Notes: generated from the letters alone by a model not told the origin. Shown: positions 46,217 through 56,862, counted from the first letter of the stretch. The stretch: 60,000 nucleotides of DNA from Antedon mediterranea (GCF_964355755.1 NC_092678.1:12374922-12434921), one strand, 5' to 3'. Numbers and translations are program-made.

Positions 46217-46614
46217 TGTTGTGACATAAAAGTATATCACACAAAATCCACAAAGTTGTAAAATAACTTAAAAAAAAGCTTTAATTTCAACGAACTTCCA
46301 CTTTCAACAATCCAGTAAGCACTTTAAACAACAGCTTCACAATAACTTTTACAATCTAATATCCAACCTCTAATATACACCAACCTAACAATAGTTTTAC
46401 ATCCCTTTATATACAAGATGTTGCTATCCTTCTAGATCATTCTTTATACTTTTTATTCTATTGGATTACAGTTTCTATTAATAGCATACTGGAATGTTCC
46501 TGATTGTTCTTATAATAATTATACATGGTTTCTTAAATCTAAACATACTCTTATTCTAGAATGTCCATGTAAATACTATGATACTGTATATGTTAGGAAT
46601 GGTAATTTATTACA
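46217..46614 (-). mobile_element. LTR (3' or solo) of an LTR retrotransposon
   Basis: The minus-strand 398-bp segment starts TGTAATAAATTACCATTCC and ends TGTCACAACA. It is immediately preceded by GAAAGAGGTGGGAG, a strong polypurine tract. It contains TATATAAAGGGATG, a TATA-box-like promoter element, about half way along. No partner LTR or pol sequence is visible, so this is a truncated element or solo LTR retaining its upstream purine tract. Confidence 0.55.
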
Positions 46615-46630
46615 CTCCCACCTCTTTCTG
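46615..46630 (-). other. Polypurine tract candidate
   Basis: Minus-strand CAGAAAGAGGTGGGAG directly abuts the TG of the LTR, as needed for plus-strand priming. Confidence 0.55.
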
Positions 46631-46917
46631 AGCTCAAAACTCTTTCTTGGAGTTTTGAGGGGCTAGTATACACGGACGTGGCAAAATATAACATATTTCG
46701 TCCTAGAAAACCTGTTTAATAATGTGTATATTATTAATTAAACTTAAATTACGTGAAAACCAAATTCTCATTACAAACAAAATTATAAGAAACTTATAAA
46801 CATTAAACCTATATTTTCTATGTATAAAGTAACCCATGCTTTAAGTAAATGATTTCCGTGACAATCCGTCAGCATGACCATTTGAAATACACCTTATGTA
46901 CAACAGTAGAGCAATAA
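46631..46917. other. No gene seen
   Basis: A+T-rich sequence upstream of the purine tract. It may be the 3' untranslated part of the LTR element, but no coding trace is present. Confidence 0.35.
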
Positions 46918-47705
46918 GGTTGCAAATCAATGAATAATTTTACCGATCCGGTGGTATGTTCCAAATGTTAAGTCAAAAATGTTTTGTGGTATGGCGCCAT
47001 GAGCTCAGGCATGCAAATGAATATTCATGAAATATGCACGCCCTCTAAAGTTTCTGCCTCAAGCTAACATGAACAAAATAATGCGGCACAATCGAACCAG
47101 TCAACAACTCAAGCACTGACGTACCGACAGACACAACATATAACACACCCCTACGTTTATAATGGTATGACCCTTTAAAAAGCCCAAAACAGCAGTTGAT
47201 TCAACACAATTAGATCTGGACTCAAGAAATTAAGAAGAATTTAAACTTTACCAGCCAACTTTTCACCAATTCAAACAATCAAAAAATTCCAGCCAGACAA
47301 AGTATCATACTTGTCTATTTTGTATTAATAATACATAATATATAAATATATATATATATATAAATCCAAAGAACAATTACTGAAAATAATAACAATGTTG
47401 TGGGTGTCCGTGGCTGGATCTCAGTGATCGTACTTGGACAAAGTAGATAGTATAATAAGCAGACAAGCACTGCCTGAGTGAACTGGAATAAACTAAAACA
47501 AAGTAGGTACGGGCTGGTGAATAGAGGGTGGAGAGAGTAGAAACAAAGAAGACAGGTTGGTAGATATAAACAATTTTGAAATACAACAGCTTTAAAAATG
47601 GTGGTTAATATTGAAACTGAAATGTAGGTAGTCAATGAATAATTTTACCGATCCGGTAGTATGTTCCTAATGTTAAGTCAAAAGTTTTGTGGTTTTAGTA
47701 GTAAT
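46918..47705. repeat. 75-bp direct repeats 0.7 kb apart
   Basis: TCAATGAATAATTTTACCGA, then TCCGGT(G/A)GTATGTTCC, AATGTTAAGTCAAAA and GTTTTGTGGT, occurs at about 46926-46995 and 47633-47695. The 640 bp between is non-coding, with a TA microsatellite at 47340-47362. Either a duplication or the flanks of an insertion. Confidence 0.7.
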
Positions 47706-47708
47706 TCC

Positions 47709-47953
47709 CAGTGACAACGTAGGGTGATAGGTTGTGACCAATGGTAGTTTGGTCAAATTTGGCTGACGTAGTTTTGTACGTCAGTGTCTCTGACAGCGAG
47801 AAATATCTTTTGCTTTCTTTATAGCAGTTTCAATGTAATTTTTCTTGTAATTTTTATTCCGGAGATGTCCTGTTAATGCTGTTGTACGATTCTGAAAATC
47901 TATCTAAATCTGAAGAACAGATACGTCTGATACGTACTTCTTAACTGTACGGT
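47709..47953 (+). repeat. Dispersed repeat R2, copy a, first part
   Basis: Matches 57846-58082 (TAGGGTGATAGGTTGTGAC, TTTGTACGTCAGTGTC, GAACAGATACGTCTGATACG). It ends in ACTGTACGGT (47944-47953), the left copy of a 10-bp target duplication. The repeat resumes at 49768. Confidence 0.88.
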
Positions 47954-49767
47954 TAGTCTGGGTTCCAGACGGAGTTTTGTCTTAATATTAGTAAAAAGAT
48001 AAATAATCTGGCACATATGGCGTTTCATACGTATACTACTTGATTTTGGATACTCCGTCTGGGGAAACACGCACAAGTCACGTGGTTTGACACCAAGAAT
48101 TCTTGGTGCATACGATTATCCAGTTGACTAGTTTCAGCTGCATGCGATTGGCTACTCACTCGTACCTCGTTTTAATATTCATATTTCAGAATTTCAAAGA
48201 CTCAACAACTAAGATGATGCGCATGCGCTATGTTACGTTTAGACAATGTGTACTTGGGTACATTTATGAAAGTCTCTGAAGGCTGGAAATTCTTTTATAT
48301 GCCTAGTAGTCTAAACATTTGATGGGATTTTTCCCAAGAACATGAAAACTCGTCTTGATATGATAGGCTAGCAAATCCGCAAATCAAACATTGAATGGAT
48401 CATTTATTACGCGGAGATAATTTTGATTTAATTCCCACCCAGACCCTGTCTAGTCCTGCTGTGTGCTGGTGGTGGTATGTAAGCCTACTTTATTGGCGTT
48501 TTATTTGGCAGGTCATACGTGCGAATTAAGTAGGACCTACGAAAGAGGCCTAGGCCAAGGACTAAACAATTAATAAACAAAACAACGTGGCATTACGATT
48601 TTATATTTCAACAGTCTCGATCGTACATTCAGCACTGTACGTACTCAATCTTTTTCATTTTGAAACAAAATGATCATTGGTTGATTCGAAATCCATATTT
48701 ACATACCGCCCGCCCCATATAGCCAAATACGGTATGATAACCTACGTCATTCTTATCGGATGTTTGCGGTCTGCAAATCGATTTCTATACGTGTTTCACA
48801 AGTCTGTATTTTCAGACAAAAATCGCAGTCGAAATAAAAACAAATAAATAAAAAAAAAAGATAATACAGACTTGGGGCAAGTCTAGTATACTACTTGATT
48901 TTGGATACTCCGTCTGGGGAAACACGCACAAGTCACGTGGTTTGACACCAAGAATTCTTGGTGCATACGATTATCCGGTTGACTAGTTTCAGCTGCATGC
49001 GATTGGCTACTCACTCGTACACCGTTTTAATATTCATATTTCAGAATTTCAAAGACTCAACAACTAAGATGATGCGCATGCGCTATGTTACGTTTAGACA
49101 ATGTGTACTTGGGTACATTTATGAAAGTTTCTGAAGGCTAGAAATGATTCTATATGATATGCCTAGTAGTCTGGTAAACATTTGATGGGATTTTTCCCAA
49201 GAACATGAAAACTCGTGATATGATAGGCTAGCTTCTCCGCAAATCAAACATTGAATGGATCATTTTATTACGCGGAGATAATTTTGATTTAATTCCCACC
49301 CAGACCCTGTCCTGTTCTGTGGGTGTTGTAGCCCTGTTGTTGTGTTCCGCCGGTGGTGGTATGTAGGCCTACTTTATTGGCGTTTTATTTGGCAGGTCAT
49401 ACGTGCGAATTGAGTAGGACCTACGAAAGAGGCCTAGGCCAAGGACTAAACAATTAATAAACAAAACAACTTGGCATTACGATTTTATATTTCAACAGTC
49501 TCGATCGTACATTCAGCACTGTACGTACTCGATCTTTTTCATTTTGAAACAAAATGATCATTGGTTGATTCGAAATCTATATTTACATACCGCCCGCCCC
49601 ATATAGCCAAATACGGTATGATAAACTACGTCATTCTTATCGGATGTTTGCGGTCTGCAAATCGATTTCTATACGTGTTTCACAAGTCTGTATTTTCAGA
49701 CAAAAATCGCGGTCGAAATAAAAACAAATAAATTAAAAAAAAGATAATACAGACTTGGGGCAAGTCT
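47954..49767. mobile_element. 1.8-kb insertion with 10-bp target duplication
   Basis: Flanked by identical ACTGTACGGT copies (47944-47953, 49768-49777). The paralogous site at about 58070-58085 has one copy and no insertion. The ends are small hairpins (GTCTGG-gtt-CCAGAC at the left, GACTTG-cccc-CAAGTC at the right), only weakly inverted to each other. The interior is two tandem copies of an 860-880 bp segment. No transposase. A 9-11 bp duplication is typical of Mutator-like elements, so a non-autonomous member is suggested. Confidence 0.8.
48031..49767. repeat. Tandem 0.87-kb duplication with promoter-like motifs
   Basis: Unit 1 (48031-48885) and unit 2 (48886-49767) are about 96% identical by eye. 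Each carries GTCACGTGGT (perfect E-box, 48079 and 48934), ATTGGC (inverted CCAAT), GCGCATGCGC (palindromic NRF1-type site, 48219-48228 and 49074-49083) and a closing pair CAAGTCTGTATT...AATACAGACTTG. Known: E-box, CCAAT and NRF1 sites cluster in animal housekeeping promoters. Whether this is a promoter, captured or not, is inference. Confidence 0.75.
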
Positions 49768-50672
49768 ACTGTACGGTATGTTTTTAGTACAGTGTCGAGG
49801 ATGACAACTGCTATAGGAAGGAGGTACATATTTTTATGCGTGAGTTTACGGAATAGGTCAATTTTGAGTGCGCCGTTTTCTATGGTCACTATAGTTTGAT
49901 TATAATTATATTTTTGTTCAATACACCAGTAGGCCATGTACTTTGTTCTGAAATAAAAGTTGATTGTTTGATTTAATTAATTGATTGATAAGTTAAATCA
50001 ACTACAGAAGGAAAACTATATCCAATCATAATCCCATTCTAAAACAATTATGTATTTAATACCCGATAGGTTCTTCTTTATAATAACAAGGCCATAACAT
50101 GACTGCAGTCGCGTGCTTAAGTTAGTGTTTACCCACCAACCGACCGACCTACCGACCAACCGACCGACATAGTAAGCTGTAGAGTCGCGTTGCACGCGAT
50201 TAAAAATAGTGCACTCCATACTATATTTTACATTATATTAAATGTTTACTAGGCCTACAAATTATTTAAAAAACAAAACTGATATTTATTAATCATTATT
50301 TTTAATATTTAAAGAGAATATAAATTTAAATTAAAACAAATTAATTACAAATTCTAAAGGCGTTTTTTTGCAATAAATATCTCGATGGTAACAAGGTGAA
50401 ATATACATTTTTTTATGAAACAGTTTTTTTTGCCACAGACAGTACGTTGACACATTTGTGAATGAACTGAAAAAATAACCTGGTACATATAGCAATATAA
50501 TATTAAGCATGATCAATTGTTATTGTTTACATATTATTATTATTGCAATGTTTTTCAATGTATAGAAGAGCATAATACATCATAATATAATACTATATAA
50601 ATTATTTATTATTCTATAATAATATCATCAAAATATATTGCTAGGTTGTTATGCCTTTGTACTTTTCAAGGC
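49768..50672 (+). repeat. Dispersed repeat R2, copy a, second part
   Basis: Continues copy a after the insertion and matches 58073-58865 (GTCGAGGATGACAACTGC, GTGCGCCGTTTTCTATGGTC, CAGACAGTACGTTGAC). Interrupted again at 50083-50203. Confidence 0.88.
50083..50203. mobile_element. Small insertion: GC hairpin plus GGTC repeats
   Basis: Absent from the paralogue at about 58388. On the minus strand it carries a TCGCGTGCAACGCGA hairpin, then CGACTCTACAGCTTACTATG, then GGTCGGTTGGTCGGTAGGTC-type repeats. The same order occurs at 7362-7442, so this is a recurrent small element. Confidence 0.6.
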
Positions 50673-50857
50673 TAGTGGACAAAGTCAACGTACTTTTGGA
50701 GACGTCTGAAATCGATAAATGACAATTATTCTACCTTCATAATATCTAATTATACTTTTTTTATATTTAAACATTTTTTTATCTTATAGAAAATTATTCT
50801 CCAAGGGTCTATAAATTTACCTACTTGTGTTAAACCATGGAGGTATGCAATAATTTG

Positions 50858-51317
50858 GAATGTTCCATTCATTGCAAATCAATACATCTATAACCGTATA
50901 TTAAATCTATCAAAATAGTATTTTTTTAAAGAAAATCGGCCTGTCTTCAACATTATGATACTGTACTCGAGCTGTTCAATCGGTTTTCAGCCATTAAAAA
51001 CAGTTATCGTAGGAGGAGATAGGAAAATGCGAAGCATCCTCGTATTATTGTATGCGGGTATTTTTCACGATGGACATGTATTAGACAGTGTATACCACGA
51101 TCGGAAAACACCCCTATTTGGGGCAAATCGTTGAACCTAGATTCGTTTTAATTGTCAATAACTAATTATCTGACTCAATTTAATTAGTAAACAGGGTTAC
51201 ATCAGGTGGTTAAAATCAGTACTGAAAGTACGAACCAACTTTATATACCATCGAGTAAACATTCTAGAAGTAACGCGCGATTTACCGAATATGCCCTTAC
51301 GTAAATTTAAATATAGA
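50858..51317 (-). mobile_element. HelX fragment H4 (5' part)
   Basis: The minus strand starts TCTATATTTAAATTTACG at 51317 and covers the first 460 bp of HelX, including a frameshifted version of the 133-codon frame. It ends near 50858 in unrelated sequence. Confidence 0.8.
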
Positions 51318-51491
51318 CTAGATGGTTCGCGAATACACAGTAATTTCATCGTAAAAAAACTGGCGATTTCAAATGTAGTACGTACTGCAGGACTATAAAT
51401 ACATTGTCGTTTTCAGAAACGAATAAATAGACACGATGATTAATGTAGTCAACTAAAATTAGCACACTGGGAATTAGGCCTACTTCCGAAG
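51318..51491 (-). mobile_element. HelX fragment H5 (3' end) joined to H4
   Basis: CTAG (51318-51321) abuts the TC of H4. The terminal hairpin has decayed (GATGGTTCGCG). Sequence follows HelX to GGAGAAACTTGTC, where a Penelope-type fragment begins. Confidence 0.75.
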
Positions 51492-51817
51492 GAGAAACTT
51501 GTCTTAAAATCTCGGTTGTTTGTATCTGGTTCCCTGTCGATGATTTTAGGTTGTGTCCAGTCTATTATGTGATTTAACTTGACGGCATGATCTGCTATAG
51601 CTGATTTGCTCAGTTTATTTTTTGATTCTCAATGTGATTGACGAGTGAAGTTCTTTCTCTGTTGGGTTATCTTTTCTGTTTCTTTTCCATGTTCTTTTAA
51701 CCTAGCCAAAACAATGACTCGTTTCTCCAATGTAGGTGTGATCACAATTAGCACATGAGATTTCGTAGACGCAATTAGCCACTTTCAATTTGTCAACTTG
51801 GTCTTTTGGTTGGACAA
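51492..51817 (-). pseudogene. Penelope-like element GIY-YIG endonuclease fragment
   Basis: The minus-strand translation gives VANCVYEISCANCDHTYIGE followed by Thr, a decayed FGxRxxEH region with frameshifts, AIADHAVK-like and IIDWTQPKIIDREPDTN-like blocks. Known: Penelope retroelements carry a C-terminal GIY-YIG nuclease with a CxxC...C-type zinc-binding insert, and this YEISCxxCxxxYIGET pattern fits. Only the nuclease remains; the reverse transcriptase is absent. It lies exactly between two HelX fragments of opposite orientation. Confidence 0.75.
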
Positions 51818-53192
51818 TTGGTTCGTACTTTCGGTACTGATTTTAACCACCTGATGTAACCCTGTTTACTAATTAAATTGAGTTCGATAATGAGTTATTG
51901 ACGATTAAAACGAATTTAAGTTCAACGATTTGCCCCAAATAGGGGTGTTTTTAGATCGTGGTATACACTGTCTAATGGATGTCCGTCTTGAAAAATACCC
52001 GCAGACAATAATACAAGGATGCTTCGCATTTTCCTATCTCCTCCTACGATAGTTGTTTTTAATGGCTGAAAACCGGCTGAACAGCTCGAGTACAGCATCA
52101 TAATGTTGAAGACAGGCCGATTTTCTTTTAAAAATTCTATTTTGATAGATTTAATATACGTTTTTACAAATGTATTTATTTGCGATGAATAGAACATTCC
52201 AATCTCTGTTCCACAAGTGTCTATTCCCTCAGGCGTCGTAAAGGCAAGTACTGTATGACTCATAACAGAAATTCGATCCATTTTTTTTTTCAATTTGTGC
52301 AGCTGCAGAGGTTGGATATACATTTTTTTTAAACGGATAATGAGCTAGCGTTTTCAGTCGCCGTATACTATGTTCCAATCTTTATTATTGCAGTTAAACC
52401 ACCCACATCATCACCCTTCCCTCACTGGCATGAGTAGCGTTGTAAAGCCAGTAGAAGATAGGCATCACGGTGCATCACATGCCATAAACGCAGAACAACT
52501 TTGGTGGGTAAGGGTAGGGACCAACTTAAGTATGAATTGGCTCTAAAAAACAATTGAAAACCATTAGGCCTACTGATTAAGTTGAGTTAGATAATTTAAT
52601 ATTTATTGACGATTAAATCGAATTTATGATTTTCCCCGAATAGAAGTGGTTTTCACAAATTGTTTTACATTATATAAACATGTCGTAGTGATGTATCATG
52701 TACTATTTCAATCGACTCGGACGGTGATAGTTTCAACAAAGTACTGTATTACATCGCAATGTTTTACTGTGTTTAGTGGTATATTATTTGTAAAACATGA
52801 AAACAATTAATATTTCGTTACTAAATGGATAAAGAATATATTTAAAAATTGTTCCTCTTTGCACCCATCCTCTTCCCCATCCCTCAACCCTAATGTTACA
52901 TACAAAACACAAATTAAGTTTGTTTAAATTTGACTTAAACAATTGGTCTCATTATGTGACAAGTTTCTCTTTCGGAAGTAATTCCCAGGGTGCTAATTTT
53001 AGTTGAGTACATAAATCAGTGTCTATTTATTCGTTCCTGTAAACGACATGTAGGCCTATTATTGTACGTACATTTGAAATCGCCAGTTTTTTAACGCTGA
53101 AATTATTATGTATTCAAGAACCATCTGTGGGCACGACCTAGATGGTGGGCACGACCTAGATGGTACGCGAGCGAAGCGAGCGTACCATCTAG
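51818..53192 (+). mobile_element. HelX copy H6 (lacks first 80 bp)
   Basis: Runs from the TTGGTTCGTACTTTCGG block to the intact terminal hairpin and CTAG (53189-53192), followed by T. It contains a local duplication GGGCACGACCTAGATGGT before the hairpin and an intact antisense 133-codon frame. Its 3' end cuts a LINE ORF (53193-54466). Confidence 0.88.
51922..52323 (-). CDS. 133-codon frame inside HelX copy H6
   Basis: Second intact copy of the frame at 13609-14010, again antisense to the Helitron, differing at two residues. It starts with the same ATG downstream of the TTTAAACGG block. Unknown family and no demonstrated expression signal. The two intact copies lie on otherwise similar, apparently young Helitrons, so openness may reflect age rather than selection. 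Confidence 0.3.
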   Translation of the reverse strand: MYIQPLQLHKLKKKMDRISVMSHTVLAFTTPEGIDTCGTEIGMFYSSQINTFVKTYIKSIKIEFLKENRPVFNIMMLYSSCSAGFQPLKTTIVGGDRKMRSILVLLSAGIFQDGHPLDSVYHDLKTPLFGANR

Positions 53193-54466
53193 TTATTAAT
53201 AATTAGCGGATTAAATATCGACTTATTTTTCTTACAACTCACAATTAATTCACATGTTTTTTTAGCATTGAGGGTCATATTATGGTTAAGCCGAGTCCAT
53301 GCAAGGGCAGAATTAGCTATATTTTGTAAGTTACTATTGGACAGTTTAGACACCCTTTCGAATACAGTAGTATCATCCATAAATTTAACACATGGTTTAC
53401 CATTTAAAAGGTCATTAATAAAAATAATAAACATAATAGGGCCAATCCACGACCCCTGGGGTATGCCTCCGTTTGGCGATAGCCATTCAGAAAGACTATC
53501 ACCAATTTTAACACGTTTTTGTCGGTTATACAGGAAGGCATTAACCCATCGGATCAGGTGACCATCAACCCCCAGTGCAATGAGTTTGTTTAAGAGAATT
53601 TTGTTGTCAATCAAATCGTAGGCCTTTTTAAAATCCAATAATAAAACTCTAACCTCTTCGCCCGCATCAGTGGCAAGGAAACAAACATTGAGGAATTCAA
53701 TTAAGGCGTCAACCGTAGACACACCTTTACAACAACCAAATTTGTTTAGATTTATCTTATCCTTAACTTGGTACCAGATCATTTCGCCCACTAGGCTCTC
53801 AATTACCTTTGCCATTATAGGTGTTAAAGCAATAGGACGGAGATCACTTTCGACCAACTTTGGAGGAAGCACTTTTGGGATTGGGACAATATTGGCTTGT
53901 TTCCATTCTTGGGGAACCCATCCGTTTCTAACACTTGAGTTAGCAATAGCACATAAAGGACCACTAAGAATCTCAGCACCCTCTTTAAACACCCAGGGGG
54001 GAAGGTCATCTGGACCAGGGGCTTTATTACATTTAATTTGATTAAGTTTAATCCTGACAGTTTCCAGCTCTATGATAAGGTGACTAGGGGTTTCATCAAT
54101 ATCTAATAGTGGATCAGGAGGAGGGAGGGGGTTAAATTCCGAGATCAATGATGTAAAAAATTGATTAATTTTATTGGAAAGCGAGGTATTATCGCCGTTA
54201 CACAGCAAATTTGACATGCCTACAAGCGAATGATTATCTTTGCATCCTAGATTGAGAAACCTTTTGGTGTGCTTCCACCAGGATCGGGAATCCGAATTCA
54301 AGAGCTTAGCTACATTTTTTTGGTAAAAAGATTTACGTAGGGATTTTGACATCCGGTTAACTTTGTTTCTCAGTGAGCGGAACTCAGACAGATTTCCTTC
54401 CTTAAAAGCAATTTGACGTTTACGAATAAGATTCTTATATTTGGAAGTAACCCAGGGTTTATCCAT
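53193..54466 (-). pseudogene. LINE reverse transcriptase fragment with FMDD motif, cut by Helitron
   Basis: A 424-codon open minus-strand frame. It begins in the linker between endonuclease and RT (KPWVTSKYKNLIRKRQ) and includes KAPGPDDLPPW (148-158), LRPIALTPIMAKVIE (209-223), LLLDFKKAYD (275-284, catalytic Asp), GGIPQGSWIGP (333-343) and KFMDDTTVFE (361-370). FMDD replaces the usual YADD but keeps both Asp residues. It stops at residue 425 because the Helitron CTAG supplies a TAG stop; thumb and C-terminus are lost. The N-terminal endonuclease is missing. Different clade from the 27-30 kb LINE. The frame is otherwise open, so the interruption is fairly recent. Confidence 0.9.
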
Positions 54467-54472
54467 TAAATT

Positions 54473-54505
54473 GATATGCAGTTGCCCTAACCATTAGACC
54501 ACTGG
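54473..54505 (-). ncRNA. tRNA D-arm/anticodon-arm fragment
   Basis: The minus strand CCAGTGGTCTAATGGTTAGG followed by a GCAACTGCATATC-type stretch matches the 5' half of the tRNA-like gene at 57041-57112, but the 3' half is absent. Truncated copy. Confidence 0.5.
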
Positions 54506-54524
54506 TTATTATATATAAATAAAA

Positions 54525-54985
54525 TAACAGCAGAAAACTTGGTTACTTCATTGTTTTAATCACTACAAATTTGTAAATATATATGTACACTTAAAGACTC
54601 TAAAACAAATTACTCAATTAAATGGAAAATTATAAAGAAATGCAAACCTTACTCAAATATTAACAAAAGATGTAATGTATGTATATATGAAAAGTATATT
54701 ATTATATGTCAACCAGAGCTATGCTCACTGAACCGTAAGAACGAGTTAGTCTCTACTTGTAGACATAGAAAAAAATTCTTACTAAATTGCAGATCCAAAT
54801 AGTTTATCTAAAACAATAGGCTATTGTATACGACTTCCTGATGCTCACTTCTATTAAGCACTATGAGACAACTGTGTCACTTATGTTTTATATTTCACCT
54901 GAAGAGTGCGGCCAGCTACATGCTGGTTGTACCAAACAAATTTGTAGTGATTACAACAATGAAGTAACCAAGTTTTCTGCTGTTA
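54525..54985. mobile_element. TA-flanked inverted-repeat element, 461 bp
   Basis: 50-bp terminal inverted repeats (54525-54574 and 54936-54985; outer end TAACAGCAGAAAACTTGG) with one mismatch. The outermost TA on each side may be the duplicated target, as for Tc1/mariner-type elements. The non-coding interior makes this a MITE. Confidence 0.8.
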
Positions 54986-55049
54986 ATTTATTTATTTATG
55001 CTCTACCTTGGTATTGAGCACTCTATCCTATCCGTCTGATAATTTCAAC

Positions 55050-55050
55050 C

Positions 55051-55099
<49 letters not shown>
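55050..55099. repeat. AT microsatellite
   Basis: About 25 AT dinucleotides immediately left of the Mutator-like element. Confidence 0.97.
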
Positions 55100-55102
<3 letters not shown>

Positions 55103-55105
55103 CTC

Positions 55106-56862
55106 GGGTGTGTAGAAAGCGACGACCTCGAATTGGACGACCCCAACGACCCGGGCGACCTCGAATTGGACGACCTAGAATTGGACGACCCATAACACGA
55201 AACCGACAACCCCTATAATAGCCTCCCTAATAGCCTAGCCTAGGCCTAAGTATGGTATAACATCCCGAAGCCGAACATAACCAAAGATCTTTAAACCATA
55301 CCTTATATAATACTCGCAAGCAAGCAATTGATTGAAAAAATACAGAAATATCGCCATTTGATACTGAATGTGTCGGCACGAACAAACGAACAGATATGGA
55401 ACGCCAAGAGTGCATCATTAAAACTGCATTCGAGGCGATTAGCACACGAAATATCATAAACATGGCAAACCAGGCCCCTTTTTCAGCGGCAGGTAAGGTT
55501 TGACCATGGAGGTACTCCATGGTTTGACCAGCTCCATGGTTTGACCATGGAGGTATAACAATATTTTTATACCTCCATGGTTTGACCGTATACAATGCAT
55601 GTGTGAAATGTAAAGCTTTCTTATGGCCCTCCCATGCAGGATTAGGCCAAGTTGAGCCGCCGACAAGTTGAGGCGCCGCCAAAAAAACATTATTTTCTAT
55701 GAAACGCCAAATGCTTACTTGTACTTTCGCCGGTGCTCGTTTCTATTTAATAGAAGTTCTATTTATATTAATTATTAGATATAACGATGTATATTCCAAA
55801 GTTTATATATCACGGTTTTAAGTATATATTATTAAATATTAAAGAGAAATAATTATGAATATCTGACTTGTAGATTCCAAAATATAAGGCCTAAAACATG
55901 ACCGAAAATGATCGTTTTTAGCCAAAAATGACGTAAACATGTTGCCCCCTCAGGCGGCAGTTGAAGTAAAATAATTGCATAAAATCACCGTTTTTTAGTA
56001 AAATATTTTGTGTATTATGATATCAAAAGATAGTAAATAAAAAATAATAATTATTTAACCTCATTCGAAGAATATCAATACTCTATTAGTCCTGAGAGAC
56101 AACGTGATTTTACGTGGTAGGCATACACGCGAGAAAAATATTATGGAGTGCACTGCATTTTTACCTTGAAAGATTAAAAACAATTAAATTATTAAATATG
56201 ACTACTTTCCTTTGCTGTTTCAAATCAACAAAATTGTAGTATGTAATTATTATTTATTTTCATGACACAATAAACCTAAAGACCATGAACTTATGTAGGG
56301 CCTACTAGGACACCACTCTATCACTACGCGAAATGTCGTAAAAGACGCACTGGCCGTTTCATAGAAATTACCGGCGGATCAACTTGTCGGCGGCCCAACC
56401 GGTCATATCCCCCCATGCACATGTTACGCTGCTTGGTAGGCCTATAGTGTTCTATTTAAGAAGACGAGATGTAATTATACGTCCATGGTTTAACCATGTA
56501 TTGTATAATATTTATTTCTTTTTAATTTATTTTTAATATGTCGAATGCAGTTTTAATGATGCACTCTTGGCGTTCCATATCTTTCCGTTTGTTCGTGTCG
56601 ACACAATCAGTATCAAATGGCGATATTTCTGTATTTTTTCAATCAATTGCTTGCTTGCGAGTATTATATACTAAGGTATAGTTTAAAGATCTTTGGCTAT
56701 GTTCGGCTTTGGGATGTTATACCACACTTAGGCCTAGGCTAGGCTAGGCTATAGGGGTCGTCGGTTTCGTGTTATGGGTCGTTCAATTCGAGGTCGTTCA
56801 ATTCGAGGTCGCCCGGGTCGTTGGGGGTCGTCCAATTCGAGGTCGTCGCTTTCTACACACCC
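55106..56862. mobile_element. Mutator-like element, 330-bp inverted ends, 10-bp duplication
   Basis: Ends GGGTGTGTAGAAAGCGACGA (55106) and its inverse (to 56862) start inverted repeats of about 330 bp (55106-55435 / 56542-56862). Identical ATATTTTCTC copies flank it (55096-55105, 56863-56872). Subterminal GACCTCGAATTGGACGACC-type motifs are repeated two to three times in each arm. The interior has further diverged inverted pairs (GCCGCCGACAAGTTGA near 55660 and 56385) and several CCATGGTTTGACC words. Known: long inverted ends plus 9-11 bp duplications are hallmarks of Mutator-like elements. No transposase; the 151-codon frame crossing the left arm is not protein-like. Confidence 0.8.

Noticed and set aside
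41121-46218. Possible 5-kb transposon bounded by inverted CACTGTAAAAA words
   Set aside because: Only about 11-13 bp match at the two ends, with no flanking duplication, and one end is entangled with the LTR. Too weak to call.
47315-47635. 106-codon minus-strand frame
   Set aside because: Tyr/Leu/Cys-rich translation of A+T-rich and TA-microsatellite sequence, overlapping a second frame of equal quality.
55227-55682. 151-codon frame in the Mutator-like element's left arm
   Set aside because: It runs through the inverted terminal repeat and palindromic words and shows no domain. A transposase would not be expected within the arm.
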